From NCBI RefSeq assembly GCF_018967845.1, contig NZ_JAHLZZ010000001.1, forward strand, positions 2,604,001 to 2,668,000: a stretch of 64,000 nucleotides of DNA, in the 5' to 3' direction. The notes under the pieces are model-generated. The model searched no databases and had not been told where the DNA came from. It saw only the letters and a program-made list of their open reading frames with translations. A program made the translations under genes and the position numbers. The number at the start of each line of letters is the position of its first letter. The first letter of the stretch is position 1. The stretch comes from Hymenobacter siberiensis. Lineage in GTDB: Bacteria; Bacteroidota; Bacteroidia; Cytophagales; Hymenobacteraceae. Below, one piece after another: positions 1-7,976 of this stretch.

Positions 1-29
1 AATACAATAATATATTGATTTATAAGGAT

Positions 30-1520
30 TTAATCCGGTGTATTCTGGCTTTTCAAATCGGACTGAAACTCCACCAGGTTCTTCACCATGCCCTTGAAAA
101 TGATGCCGTGGAACGGCAGCACCGCGTACCAGTACAACCGCCCGGCCAGCCCGCGCGGGCGGTAGGCGGCCAGCTGCTCTACGGCGTGGCTGCCATCGGG
201 CTGGTCCAGGATGCGGAACTGCAGCCAGGCCTCGCCGGGTAGCTTCATTTCGGCGTACAGCAGGAGGCGCTTGCCAACCTTGTCGGCCACCAGTACGCGC
301 CAGAAGTCGAGCGGGTCGCCGGCGCGCAGGCGGTTGGGCGAGCGGCGGCCCCGGCGCAGGCCCACGCCGCCCACGGCCTTGTCCATCAGCCCGCGAATGC
401 GCCAGAGCCAGTCGGTTTTGTACCAGCCCCGGTCGCCGCCGATGCGCCAGATATTGTCCAGCACCTCGGCCACCGGCCGCCGGAAGGGCATGAGCTGGCG
501 GTCGAAGAACATGCCGTTTTTAGGGATTTGAATGGCATCCATGTAGTTCTGGCGCATGGTGCCGCTGCTCAGCGCGTCGCTCCAGCTGCTCACCACCTCG
601 TTCTGCTCGATGCGGGTGAAGGCCAGGGCCAGAGCCGCCCGGTAGCTCATGGGCTGGTGCGGAATCACGGCGCTGATACTTTTGCCGGGGTCGCACACGG
701 TATCGTTTTTCAGGCTTTCGACCAGGCTTTGGGCCAATGAAAACGTGGTGCTCGTGACCAGGTACAGCCACCACGACGACAGCCGAGGCGTGAGCACGGG
801 TACCGTCACAATCCAGCGCTTGTAGCCGCGCTCGGCGGCCAGGCCCAGCAGCATCTGGCGGTAGGTGAGCACATCGGGCCCGCCCACGTCGAAGGCCCGG
901 CCGAAGCAGGCGGGGTTGTCCAATACCTCGGTTAGGTAGAACATAATATCGCGAATGCCAATGGGTTGGCAGCGCGAGTTCAGCCAGCGCGGCGTCACCA
1001 TCACCGGCAGCTTCTCCACTAAATCCCGGATAATCTCGAACGAGGCCGAGCCCGAGCCGATGATGATACTGGCGCGCAGCACCGTGAGCTTGGCGTGGGT
1101 GGCTTTGGTGAGCACGTTTTCTACGGCGCGGCGCGAACGCAGGTGCACGCTCAGGTCGTGGTCGTTGGCAATGCCGGAAAGATAGATGACCTGCCGGGCG
1201 GTAGTCGTGTTGAGGTAGTCGGTAAAATGCTGCGCCGACTGCTGTTCCTGCTGAAAAAAATCCTCGTTGCCGCCGCTCATGGAATGCACCAGGTAGTACG
1301 CCGCGTCGATGTCGGTGGGCATGGCAGCCAGGGATTTGGGCCGTAGCAAGTCGCCTTTGGCCACCGTTACCCGGGCGTGCAGGGCTTCGGGCAGCGTATC
1401 GGGCAGGGAAAAGCGGCGCGGGTCGCGCACGAGGCACACCACCTCGTGGCCCGCCGCGGCCAGCAATGGCAGCAGGCGCTGGCCGATATAGCCCGTGGCG
1501 CCGGTGAGGAGGATTTTCAT
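30..1520 (-). CDS. SDR-family NAD(P)-binding protein with C-terminal DUF2867
   Basis: 496 aa. The N-terminus carries a Rossmann dinucleotide-binding motif GATGYIGQ (residues 7-14) followed by features of atypical short-chain dehydrogenases, including the stretch YYLVHSM and a later AFDVGGPD segment seen in NmrA/YwnB-like proteins. The last ~140 residues (RIGGDRGWYKTDWLWRIRG onward, with ...RLLLYAEMKLPGEAWLQF) match the DUF2867 fold that is commonly fused to such domains in Bacteroidota and Actinobacteria. A redox or NAD-sensing role is inferred; the substrate is unknown. The ATG at 1520 begins directly with the nucleotide-binding strand, so the start is well supported. It is divergent from the DUF2911 gene at 1662. 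Confidence 0.85.
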   Translation of the reverse strand: MKILLTGATGYIGQRLLPLLAAAGHEVVCLVRDPRRFSLPDTLPEALHARVTVAKGDLLRPKSLAAMPTDIDAAYYLVHSMSGGNEDFFQQEQQSAQHFTDYLNTTTARQVIYLSGIANDHDLSVHLRSRRAVENVLTKATHAKLTVLRASIIIGSGSASFEIIRDLVEKLPVMVTPRWLNSRCQPIGIRDIMFYLTEVLDNPACFGRAFDVGGPDVLTYRQMLLGLAAERGYKRWIVTVPVLTPRLSSWWLYLVTSTTFSLAQSLVESLKNDTVCDPGKSISAVIPHQPMSYRAALALAFTRIEQNEVVSSWSDALSSGTMRQNYMDAIQIPKNGMFFDRQLMPFRRPVAEVLDNIWRIGGDRGWYKTDWLWRIRGLMDKAVGGVGLRRGRRSPNRLRAGDPLDFWRVLVADKVGKRLLLYAEMKLPGEAWLQFRILDQPDGSHAVEQLAAYRPRGLAGRLYWYAVLPFHGIIFKGMVKNLVEFQSDLKSQNTPD

Positions 1521-1648
1521 GCCGCGAATAGGTTAGGGGCCAAAAACGCTTCGTGCGATGCCCGGTAGTTGAACGGCCGCGCCGCCGGGTTGTTCGCCGC
1601 TCCGCCCAAAAGCCCTGCGCGCCAGCTGCAACACTGGCCGTTCGTCCG

Positions 1649-1656
1649 CATCTTTG
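1649..1656 (+). promoter_or_regulatory. Possible -7 box (CATCTTTG) for the DUF2911 gene
   Basis: CATCTTTG differs from the Bacteroidota -7 consensus TAnnTTTG at one base. It lies 5 nt before the ATG at 1662, so a transcript starting here would be leaderless or nearly so. Confidence 0.35.
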
Positions 1657-1661
1657 ATGCT

Positions 1662-2522
1662 ATGAAATACGCACCACAACTTCTCGCCGCCGGCTTGCTG
1701 CTGGCCGCCACCGCCCAGGCGCAAACCAGGCTCACCATTCCGCCCCTGAGCCCGACCACGCGCATCCACCAGAATTTCTCCACGTCCTACATCGACCTGA
1801 CGTATTCGCGGCCCTCACTGCGCGGCCGCACGGCGTTTGGCGGCGTGGTGCCCAACGGCACGGTGTGGCGCCTGGGAGCCAACACCATCACCAAAGTGCG
1901 CTTTGGCGAGGAAGTGAAAATAGGGGGCCAGACGGTGCCCGCCGGGGCCTACGCCCTGCTGGCCATTCCCGACGCGAAGGAGTGGACCTTCGTGCTGAAC
2001 CGCGACACCGCCCAGTGGGGCACCTACGAGTACAAGCAGGCCCTCGACGTAGTGCGCGTGCAAGCTAAACCCACCAAGCTGGCCGCGCCCATCGAAACCA
2101 TGGGCCTGACCGTGGAAAACCTCCGCCCCGCCTCCGCCGACCTCGTCCTGGCCTGGGACCGCACACAGGTAGCGCTGCCCATCACCGCCGACCCCGACCG
2201 CGTGGTGATGGCCCAGATTGAGCAGGCCATGAAGGGCGAAAAAAAGCCCTACGTGCAGGCTGCGCAGTATTACTACAGCACCGGCAAAGACCTCACGCCC
2301 GCCATCGGCTGGTTTGATGAGTACATCAAAGCCAACCCCACCGAGTATTACGGTTACTACTGGAAGGCCAAACTGCTGCAAAAAGCGGGCAAAAACAAGG
2401 AAGCCATCGAAGCTGCCAATAAGTCGTTGGCGCTGTTGAAGGACGATAAAAATGAGGTGTCGAAAACCGAATACACGCGCCTGAACCAAGAGGTGCTGGC
2501 TGCTGCTGGCGCGAAGAAATAG
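1662..2522 (+). CDS. DUF2911 domain protein, exported
   Basis: 286 aa from the ATG at 1662, which begins a clear signal peptide (MKYAPQLLAAGLLLAATAQAQ). The reading frame is open further upstream, but that extension lacks signal-peptide character. Residues ~35-180 hold the DUF2911 signature: YSRPSLRGRTAFGG, VPNGTVWRLGAN, followed by a beta-rich domain with the WTFVLN motif. The C-terminal third (PYVQAAQYYYSTGKDL ... NKEAIEAANKSLALL) resembles a TPR-like helical repeat. The protein is probably periplasmic. DUF2911 proteins are abundant in Bacteroidota and have no established biochemical activity. A bidirectional terminator follows the gene. Confidence 0.88.
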   Translation: MKYAPQLLAAGLLLAATAQAQTRLTIPPLSPTTRIHQNFSTSYIDLTYSRPSLRGRTAFGGVVPNGTVWRLGANTITKVRFGEEVKIGGQTVPAGAYALLAIPDAKEWTFVLNRDTAQWGTYEYKQALDVVRVQAKPTKLAAPIETMGLTVENLRPASADLVLAWDRTQVALPITADPDRVVMAQIEQAMKGEKKPYVQAAQYYYSTGKDLTPAIGWFDEYIKANPTEYYGYYWKAKLLQKAGKNKEAIEAANKSLALLKDDKNEVSKTEYTRLNQEVLAAAGAKK

Positions 2523-2540
2523 CGCGGTATCAAACAAAAA

Positions 2541-2574
2541 AACCGGCTCCGCGCATTCTTGTGCGGAGCCGGTT
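2541..2574. terminator. Bidirectional rho-independent terminator
   Basis: Perfect 12-bp arms AACCGGCTCCGC / GCGGAGCCGGTT enclose a 10-nt loop. An A-run lies on the left (2534-2542) and a T-run on the right. It sits between two convergent genes and can terminate both. Confidence 0.85.
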
Positions 2575-2593
2575 TTGTTCAGGGTGAACCAGG

Positions 2594-3364
2594 TTAAGCA
2601 GTGGGCCTATCACCCTGTTGCTGCACCATCTGCGAGAAGCTCTTAGCCGCGTTCGTGAATTCCGACGGGATGAGCACCACCGTCGTCGTATTGTTGTCGA
2701 TGCCGATTTCGGCCAGCATCTGCATGCGGCGCAATTCCAGGGCGATGGGGCTCTTTTCCATTTCCAGCGCGCCCTGCGTGAGCTTTATCGACGCTTCCAA
2801 TTCGGCCTCGGCCTTGATGATGCGGGCGCGCTTCTCGCGAATGGCCTCGGCTTCGCGCGCCATGGCCCGCTGCATAGATTCCGGAATTTCCACGTCCTTG
2901 ATTTCCACCATCTCAATCTTCACGCCCCAGTTTTCGGTCGCGGCATCTACGATGTGCAGCAGCGCGGCATTTATTTCCTGGCGGCCGCGCAATACCTCGT
3001 CCAATTGGTTCTGGCCGATGATGTTGCGCAACGCCGTGACGGCCAGCTGGTAAACTGCCTGGTTGAAATTGGCTACTTTGATAATGGCATCGGCCGGATT
3101 CACCACCCGGAACCACAGCACGGCGTTCACCTTAATGGTCACGCTGTCCTTCGTAATGGTTTCCTGCTGCTCCAAATCCACGGTTTTGGTGCGAATATCA
3201 ATGGTCTGCTGGCGCTCAATAAACGGGATTATCCAGTACAGCCCCGGCCCGCGCAGCCCCGTGAACCGGCCTAGCCGAAACACCAGCGCCCGCTCGTATT
3301 CCTGCGCCACGCGAATGCCGGTGAGGAGAAGGGCAACAACGAGTAATAGGATGTACAGCAACAT
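2594..3364 (-). CDS. Slipin / stomatin-like SPFH membrane protein
   Basis: 256 aa. One N-terminal transmembrane segment (MLLYILLLVVALLLTGIRVA) is followed by an SPFH/Band-7 domain: YERALVFRLGRF, GPGLYWIIPFIER, TKTVDLEQQETITKDSV, VNAVLWFRV, and the helical AMAREAEAIREKRARIIKAEAELEA segment. These are the usual slipin landmarks, and the length is normal. Slipins oligomerise at the membrane and often pair with an NfeD-like protease-associated partner. No NfeD gene is adjacent, so the partner, if any, is elsewhere. Specific function here is unknown. Confidence 0.93.
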   Translation of the reverse strand: MLLYILLLVVALLLTGIRVAQEYERALVFRLGRFTGLRGPGLYWIIPFIERQQTIDIRTKTVDLEQQETITKDSVTIKVNAVLWFRVVNPADAIIKVANFNQAVYQLAVTALRNIIGQNQLDEVLRGRQEINAALLHIVDAATENWGVKIEMVEIKDVEIPESMQRAMAREAEAIREKRARIIKAEAELEASIKLTQGALEMEKSPIALELRRMQMLAEIGIDNNTTTVVLIPSEFTNAAKSFSQMVQQQGDRPTA

Positions 3365-3559
3365 AGCGGGTTGGGTTTAGTGAGGTTTTGGAGGATGTAT
3401 CGCCCGCTGCGAAAATGTATTACGCCTGCCATTCCCTCTTTGGTTAGCTCAAACACGGGCATATGTCATTTCACTGGTCCTAAAAAAAATACCGCAATAA
3501 AGAGCCAGTGTAATCGCTGGTAATACTACTGCCTAACTTTGGTAGCTAATGGATTAGGC
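3365..3559. other. Intergenic, nothing recognised
   Basis: AT-richer than the surroundings. No convincing ORF, terminator or repeat was seen. Confidence 0.4.
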
Positions 3560-3943
3560 TTATTTGCTGAGCTTGTAAATGTCATCATCTTTGGCGAACA
3601 CCACCGCATTGCCATCTACACTCAAATTGTACTCCCTTCCGAGAATCAACGACCAGTCAAATTCAGTAGTCTAGGCGCAAGCGTTGGCGAATGATGTTTT
3701 ATTTCCCGCACTAATTGTGTAGTTCCTCCTGCACAGTGCTGGGTATTTGGGATACTGACTGGAGCCGCTCCAATTATTGCCCGAAAAAGTAAGACTTACC
3801 TGTGAAATTAGTCCACCACTCCCTTGCTGGCGCTGAAAGGTGCCTGTATAGGTTCCGTCCAAGGTGGTGATTGTTGGATTCGTTTTTTTGCATGCAGTCG
3901 CAAGTAATACGAAACAAAGAATGGATGAGAATAAGTAACGCAT
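3560..3943 (-). pseudogene. Small lipoprotein gene broken by an in-frame TAG
   Basis: From the ATG at 3943 the frame encodes a lipoprotein signal (MRYLFSSILCFVLLATAC) and a short beta-rich domain (DGTYTGTFQRQ ... LTFSGNNWSGSS). It stops at TAG (3671-3673), codon 91. The same frame continues immediately for 36 codons (TTEFDWSLILGREYNLSVDG ... DDDIYKLSK) to a TAA at 3560-3562. The context FANACA-stop-TTEFDW strongly suggests that a tryptophan codon (TGG) became TAG, giving an intact 127-aa ancestor. The gene's upstream region was also cut by an IS4-family insertion whose edge lies 23 bp before the ATG. Function unknown. A sequencing error at one base is the alternative. Confidence 0.75.
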
Positions 3944-3957
3944 GATGTTGACTTATT

Positions 3958-3966
3958 GTTTCTCAC
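3958..3966. repeat. Left 9-bp target duplication (GTTTCTCAC) of the first IS4-family element
   Basis: GTTTCTCAC directly abuts the left inverted repeat and is repeated exactly at 5169-5177. Confidence 0.9.
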
Positions 3967-5168
3967 TACTCTACCCTACTATTTTTAGTAATTGATTTTT
4001 AGCAAGTTGCCTCGTAATCCAGTTCAGTAGCGTTTCAACCAAGCGGGCCAATGGGTCCTCGGGCAGGGTCAGCGGGCGGGCGAGTTGGCGGAGCAGATTG
4101 AGGCCGTGGCGGCTCAGGCTGGCGGCCCGGTAGCCGTGGTTTTTGCGGGCAATGGGCTGGCGGCCGCCGTGGGCGGCCGCGCCCACGCCCAGACAAAACG
4201 CGTAGGCCAGGCTGACCAGGGCCACGAGCTTGCGCAGCTTTTGGAAACAGCGCAAGTGGGTGGCTTCCAGGTTAAAGCCCCGCCCTTTCAGATTTTGAAA
4301 GCATTGCTCAATCGTCCAGCGCTTGGCATAGAGTTGCGCGAGGTGGTTCAGGCCGGCCGTGGCAAACAGGAAGACAAACGCGTCCGCCGCCACGGCCTTG
4401 ACCCAGACCTGCCCCCAGACTCCGTCGACCTGCACGTGGGCGAAGCGGCGCACCTGCCCCGGCACCAGGCCCAGGTCGGCCACGGCCTGCCGCCGGCCGT
4501 CGGCGTGGGTCAGGCAGTGGTGCTTGGGCAGGCGCATGACAAAATTAAGCCCATTGTCTTTGAGCCACTTGAACCACGCATGGCCGACAAATTCCCGGTC
4601 GCCCACGACCAGGCCGATGCGGTCTTTGCCCAGCAAGGCCAGGCACTTTTCGAGCACCGCGATGCGGTCGGCGGCGTTGGAGTTGCCGCTGCGGTTGTCG
4701 AGCAGGTGCCAATAAAGGGGCACGTGGACCTCGCCCGTGCCGACGGTGACGAGCAGGATGTTCACCTGGCACTGGCCGAAGTCCCACTCCGTGCGGTCGA
4801 GGCATAAGCGCAGCTTGCCCTGCGCAGGCAACAAACTCAGTAAAAGCCTGGCCAACAGTACGTAATTGAGGTCTACTTCGCGGAAAAAGTCCTGAATGCG
4901 CGTTTCGTTCGAGGCGGGCTTGGCCGCGTCATTGAGGTGCTGGGCCACCTCGCCGAATTGCACGTTGCGGCTCTTTATCAGGCCAAGAATGAACTGGCCC
5001 ACAAACTTTTGGCGGGACAAGTGGCCCACAAACGGGGCCTGTTGCAAAAGCGTCGTAATTTTAGCAGCGAAGTGTTGCTTCACGGGGCAGAACGGTTTTT
5101 TGGTGGTGTCGTAACCCCAAAGGTCGGGCTGCCCCGTTTTTGTACCTGAAAAATAGTAGGGTAGAGTA
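3967..5168 (-). mobile_element. IS4-family insertion sequence, copy 1 (1202 bp, intact)
   Basis: Bounded by perfect 20-bp terminal inverted repeats (TACTCTACCCTACTATTTTT at 3967-3986 and its complement at 5149-5168). It is flanked by an exact 9-bp direct duplication, as in IS4-family groups that make 9-bp duplications. It contains one transposase gene whose stop codon lies inside the left inverted repeat. The element separates the lipoprotein pseudogene from its original upstream DNA. Confidence 0.93.
3971..5083 (-). CDS. IS4-family DDE transposase
   Basis: 370 aa, full length. The catalytic triad is visible: first D in LRLCLDRTEWDFGQ, second D in VVGDREFVGHAWF, and E within the IS4 signature Y-(2)-R-(3)-E-(6)-K seen as YAKRWTIEQCFQNLK. 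The stop codon TAG is part of the terminal inverted repeat, so the protein ends as KIVG at the very edge of the element. It differs from the second copy (5326-6441) at many positions but shares most motifs, so the two are related elements and not a recent duplicate. It is closer to the partial third copy at 63149. Transcription could read through into the lipoprotein pseudogene. Confidence 0.95.
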   Translation of the reverse strand: MKQHFAAKITTLLQQAPFVGHLSRQKFVGQFILGLIKSRNVQFGEVAQHLNDAAKPASNETRIQDFFREVDLNYVLLARLLLSLLPAQGKLRLCLDRTEWDFGQCQVNILLVTVGTGEVHVPLYWHLLDNRSGNSNAADRIAVLEKCLALLGKDRIGLVVGDREFVGHAWFKWLKDNGLNFVMRLPKHHCLTHADGRRQAVADLGLVPGQVRRFAHVQVDGVWGQVWVKAVAADAFVFLFATAGLNHLAQLYAKRWTIEQCFQNLKGRGFNLEATHLRCFQKLRKLVALVSLAYAFCLGVGAAAHGGRQPIARKNHGYRAASLSRHGLNLLRQLARPLTLPEDPLARLVETLLNWITRQLAKNQLLKIVG

Positions 5169-5177
5169 GTTTCTCAC
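5169..5177. repeat. Right 9-bp target duplication of the first IS4-family element
   Basis: GTTTCTCAC, identical to 3958-3966. The 70 bp from here to 5238 are the original host DNA between the two insertions. Confidence 0.9.
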
Positions 5178-5229
5178 CTGACCTGTAGGCTCTAACTATC
5201 GTTGCATGTTAGGCGGCCTTTAATAAATA

Positions 5230-5238
5230 CGTGTACCC
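5230..5238. repeat. Left 9-bp target duplication (CGTGTACCC) of the second IS4-family element
   Basis: CGTGTACCC abuts the left inverted repeat and recurs exactly at 6446-6454. Confidence 0.9.
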
Positions 5239-6445
5239 TACTCTACCCTACTAAAAGTCAGGCAAGGCAAAAAAACGGGGCGGCCCGACCTTTGAGGTTC
5301 CTACACGCTCAACTCGTTCCGCCCCATGAAGCAACGCCTCATCGCCAAAATTACGACCGTTTTACAACACCTGCCGGTGGTGCGCAACCTGGCTCGCCAA
5401 AAGTTTGTGAGCCAGTTCATTATCGCGCTGATAAAAAGCCGCAACGTCCAATTCTGCGAGGTGGCCCAGCACTTGAACGATGCCGTCAAGTTGGCCTCGA
5501 ACGAAACCCGGATTCAGGATTTTTTCCGCGAAACGGACCTGAACTATCTGGTGCTGGCGCAGTTAGTGCTGGGCCTGCTGCCGGCCCAGGGCAAGCTGCG
5601 CCTGTGCCTGGACCGCACGGAGTGGGATTTCGGCCAGTGCCAGGTCAATATCCTGCTCGTGACCGTGGGTCAGGGCGCGTTTCACGTGCCCCTCTACTGG
5701 GAACTGCTCGACAACCGCAGCGGCAATTCCAACGCGGCTGACCGCATCGCCCTGCTCCGGGTCTGCGTCCAGGTGCTGGGCAAAGACCGGATTGGCCTGG
5801 TGCTGGGCGACCGCGAATTCGTGGGCCATGCCTGGTTCAAATGGCTCAAGGACAACGGACTGCCTTTTGTTATGCGTCTACCCCGGCACCACCTGCTCAC
5901 TCACCCGAGTGGCCGCCGGCAAGCCATTACGGACCTGGGCCTGGCCGTCGGACAGACCCGGCGCTTCGCCCAGTGCCAGGTCGACGGGGTCTGGGGACAG
6001 GTCTGGGTCAAGGCCTTGACGGACGGGGATTTCCTCTTTCTTTTTGGCAACGTGGGCCTGCCGTACATGGGGCAGCTCTACGCCAAGCGCTGGACCATCG
6101 AGCAGTGCTTTCAGAACCTCAAAGGTCGGGGCTTCAACCTGGAGGCCAGTCACTTGCGCTGCCACCTGAAGTTGCGCAAGCTCGTGGCCCTGGTCAGTCT
6201 GGCGTACGCCTTTTGCCTGGGCGTGGGCACGGTAGCCGACCGGAAAAGCCAGCCCATCGGCCGCAAAAACCACGGCTACCGAGCCATGAGCCTTAGCCGA
6301 CACGGCTTAAATATCCTGCGCCAGCTCAGCCGCCCCGGTACCGGGGCGGCTGAGAAGCTCGCCCGAATGGTGGAAACAGTATTGCGCTGGTTTTGCTGGC
6401 AAATTACTCGATATCAATTCACTAGAAAAATAGTAGGGTAGAGTA
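5239..6445 (+). mobile_element. IS4-family insertion sequence, copy 2 (1207 bp, intact)
   Basis: Inverted repeats of at least 15 bp (TACTCTACCCTACTA at 5239-5253, complement at 6431-6445) share their sequence with copy 1. A 9-bp direct duplication flanks the element. It is oriented opposite to copy 1. It inserted at the stop codon of the M28 peptidase gene: the last base of the right duplication (6454) is the third base of that gene's TAG read on the minus strand, so the peptidase reading frame is unharmed. Confidence 0.93.
5326..6441 (+). CDS. IS4-family DDE transposase
   Basis: 371 aa. Same architecture as the gene at 3971: LRLCLDRTEWDFGQ (first Asp), LGDREFVGHAWF (second Asp) and YAKRWTIEQCFQNLK (Glu plus YREK signature). 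The TAG stop at 6439-6441 is again inside the right inverted repeat. The 87 bp before the ATG contain a block (CGGCCCGACCTTTGAGGTT) nearly the same as in copy 1, presumably the promoter region. The protein is intact, so the element could be active. Confidence 0.95.
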   Translation: MKQRLIAKITTVLQHLPVVRNLARQKFVSQFIIALIKSRNVQFCEVAQHLNDAVKLASNETRIQDFFRETDLNYLVLAQLVLGLLPAQGKLRLCLDRTEWDFGQCQVNILLVTVGQGAFHVPLYWELLDNRSGNSNAADRIALLRVCVQVLGKDRIGLVLGDREFVGHAWFKWLKDNGLPFVMRLPRHHLLTHPSGRRQAITDLGLAVGQTRRFAQCQVDGVWGQVWVKALTDGDFLFLFGNVGLPYMGQLYAKRWTIEQCFQNLKGRGFNLEASHLRCHLKLRKLVALVSLAYAFCLGVGTVADRKSQPIGRKNHGYRAMSLSRHGLNILRQLSRPGTGAAEKLARMVETVLRWFCWQITRYQFTRKIVG

Positions 6446-6454
6446 CGTGTACCC
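6446..6454. repeat. Right 9-bp target duplication of the second IS4-family element
   Basis: CGTGTACCC, identical to 5230-5238. Its last base is also part of the M28 peptidase stop codon. Confidence 0.9.
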
Positions 6455-7812
6455 TACCGCCCCACCACCGGCAGCACGGCCACGCTCTCGTGACCGGCGG
6501 TATCCACGCTCACCACGCCGAAGATGAAATTATCCTTGCTGATGGGGAAATCAGCCGTTAGGCCCGCAACGGAGAAACGCTGCTGCCACTGCGGGGCGCT
6601 GGTTTCGCGCACCAGCACCACGTAGCTGCTGGGCTTGGGGCCCGTGGCGGGCGCTTCCCAGCGCAGCTCGGTGCGGTTGGTGAGGTTGGCAGTGAGGACT
6701 TCAACCTTGGCCGGGGCGGCGGGGGCCAGTGCCAGCGATGCCATGGTGGCGAGGTTGATGCCGGCATTGCGGCGCAGGTAGGCGAAGTCCACGCCCTCGG
6801 TTACATCGCCGTAGGCGCGGTCTTTTTCGGTGCGCAGGTCCTGGTGCTGGTGGGTGTAGTCCTCATTCATCTCGGTGAAGCGGACGGCGGCGAAGCCCTG
6901 CTGGTTGAAGGGCGTGTGGTCGCCGCCGCGCAGGAAGCGGTCGGGGCGGTACTCCAGGGCCACTTTGTGGCCCCGGCCATAGAGCTGGGCCGTGCGCTGA
7001 ATATAGCGGGCTACCTGGCGGCTGGGCGCATCGTTCTCGCTGCTGAGCTGGCGGCGTACTTTGGCCTGCTCGGGCGTTTCATTGGCCGGCACGCCTTCGC
7101 TGAATACGCGCACCTGGGTACCATCGTTGATGATGGGGTCGAAGCCGTGCGAGTTGCCCACGATGTCGTTGTTGAGCATCGCAACCAGGTTCCAGCCTTC
7201 TTTCTTGGCGCGCTCGGCCAGGTGGCTGGAGCCGTAGAGGCCCTGCTCTTCGCCCTGCACGGCTACGAATTTGAGGGTGCAGGGGAATTTTTGACCGGCC
7301 AGCACGCGGGCCAGCTCCATCACCAGCACGGTGCCCGAGCCGTCGTCGTTGGCCCCGGGGGCATCGGCGGTGGCGTTCATCACGTCCGAAACGCGGGAGT
7401 CGATGTGGCCGCTCACCAGGATGATGCGGGTGTCGGTGGGGTCGGTGCCGGGCAGGGTGGCCAGCACGTTGGCCATCAGCACGGGCTTGTTGATGCGGCG
7501 GCCGTCGGGCTTGATGGTAAAGGTGTCCATCTCGACGGTCATTCTTCCGCCGCCGGCTTTGCTGTATTTTAAGAACTCATCGCGCACGTAGTTGCGGGCC
7601 GCGCCGATGCCGCGCGTGGGGCTCTGCGTGTCGCTCAGCGTATGCCGCGTGCCGAAGGAAACGAGCTTGCGGATATCGGCCTCGAGGTTTTTGGCCGAGA
7701 TTTCATCCACCAGCTTTTGAATGGCCGGGTCGGCGGGGGGCAGGAGCGGGGCGGGCTTTTGGGCGAGAGCGGCGAAGGGCACGAGGGCCAGGAGGAGTGC
7801 GGCGAGTTTCAT
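6454..7812 (-). CDS. M28-family zinc metallopeptidase, exported
   Basis: 452 aa. Signal peptide at residues 1-18 (ends ALAQ). The M28 metal ligands are present: H136 and D138 in SGHIDS, an Asp in GANDDGSG (~157), E188/E189 in GEEQGLYGSSH, D216 in MLNNDIVG and H299 in GGDHTPF. The family are aminopeptidases or carboxypeptidases using two zinc ions. The last ~85 residues form a beta-rich domain (TNRTELRWEAPATG ... YVVLVRET) resembling fibronectin type III. The product is probably periplasmic or secreted. An IS4-family element abuts the stop codon, so any original downstream co-transcription with the lipoprotein pseudogene is now interrupted. Confidence 0.93.
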   Translation of the reverse strand: MKLAALLLALVPFAALAQKPAPLLPPADPAIQKLVDEISAKNLEADIRKLVSFGTRHTLSDTQSPTRGIGAARNYVRDEFLKYSKAGGGRMTVEMDTFTIKPDGRRINKPVLMANVLATLPGTDPTDTRIILVSGHIDSRVSDVMNATADAPGANDDGSGTVLVMELARVLAGQKFPCTLKFVAVQGEEQGLYGSSHLAERAKKEGWNLVAMLNNDIVGNSHGFDPIINDGTQVRVFSEGVPANETPEQAKVRRQLSSENDAPSRQVARYIQRTAQLYGRGHKVALEYRPDRFLRGGDHTPFNQQGFAAVRFTEMNEDYTHQHQDLRTEKDRAYGDVTEGVDFAYLRRNAGINLATMASLALAPAAPAKVEVLTANLTNRTELRWEAPATGPKPSSYVVLVRETSAPQWQQRFSVAGLTADFPISKDNFIFGVVSVDTAGHESVAVLPVVGR

Positions 7813-7854
7813 AAGGGAAAGGTAGGCCAGGAGTTGGGAAGAGAAAGCAAAAAA

Positions 7855-7951
7855 AGAGCGTCATGCTGAGCTTGCCGAAGCATTTCGACCGCGAAGCGTA
7901 ACTAATTACTGCTGCGGTCGAGATGCTTCGGCAAGCTCAGCATGACGCTCT
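7855..7951. repeat. REP-like inverted repeat, copy 1
   Basis: Arms start AGAGCGTCATGCTGAGCTTG and continue through CCGAAGCAT to CGACCGC on the left; the right arm is the near-exact complement ending at 7951. The centre is ~25 nt. It lies between co-directional genes and would form a long hairpin in RNA. Confidence 0.85.
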
Positions 7952-7976
7952 GAGCATTCGGTGACCAGGTAACTGC

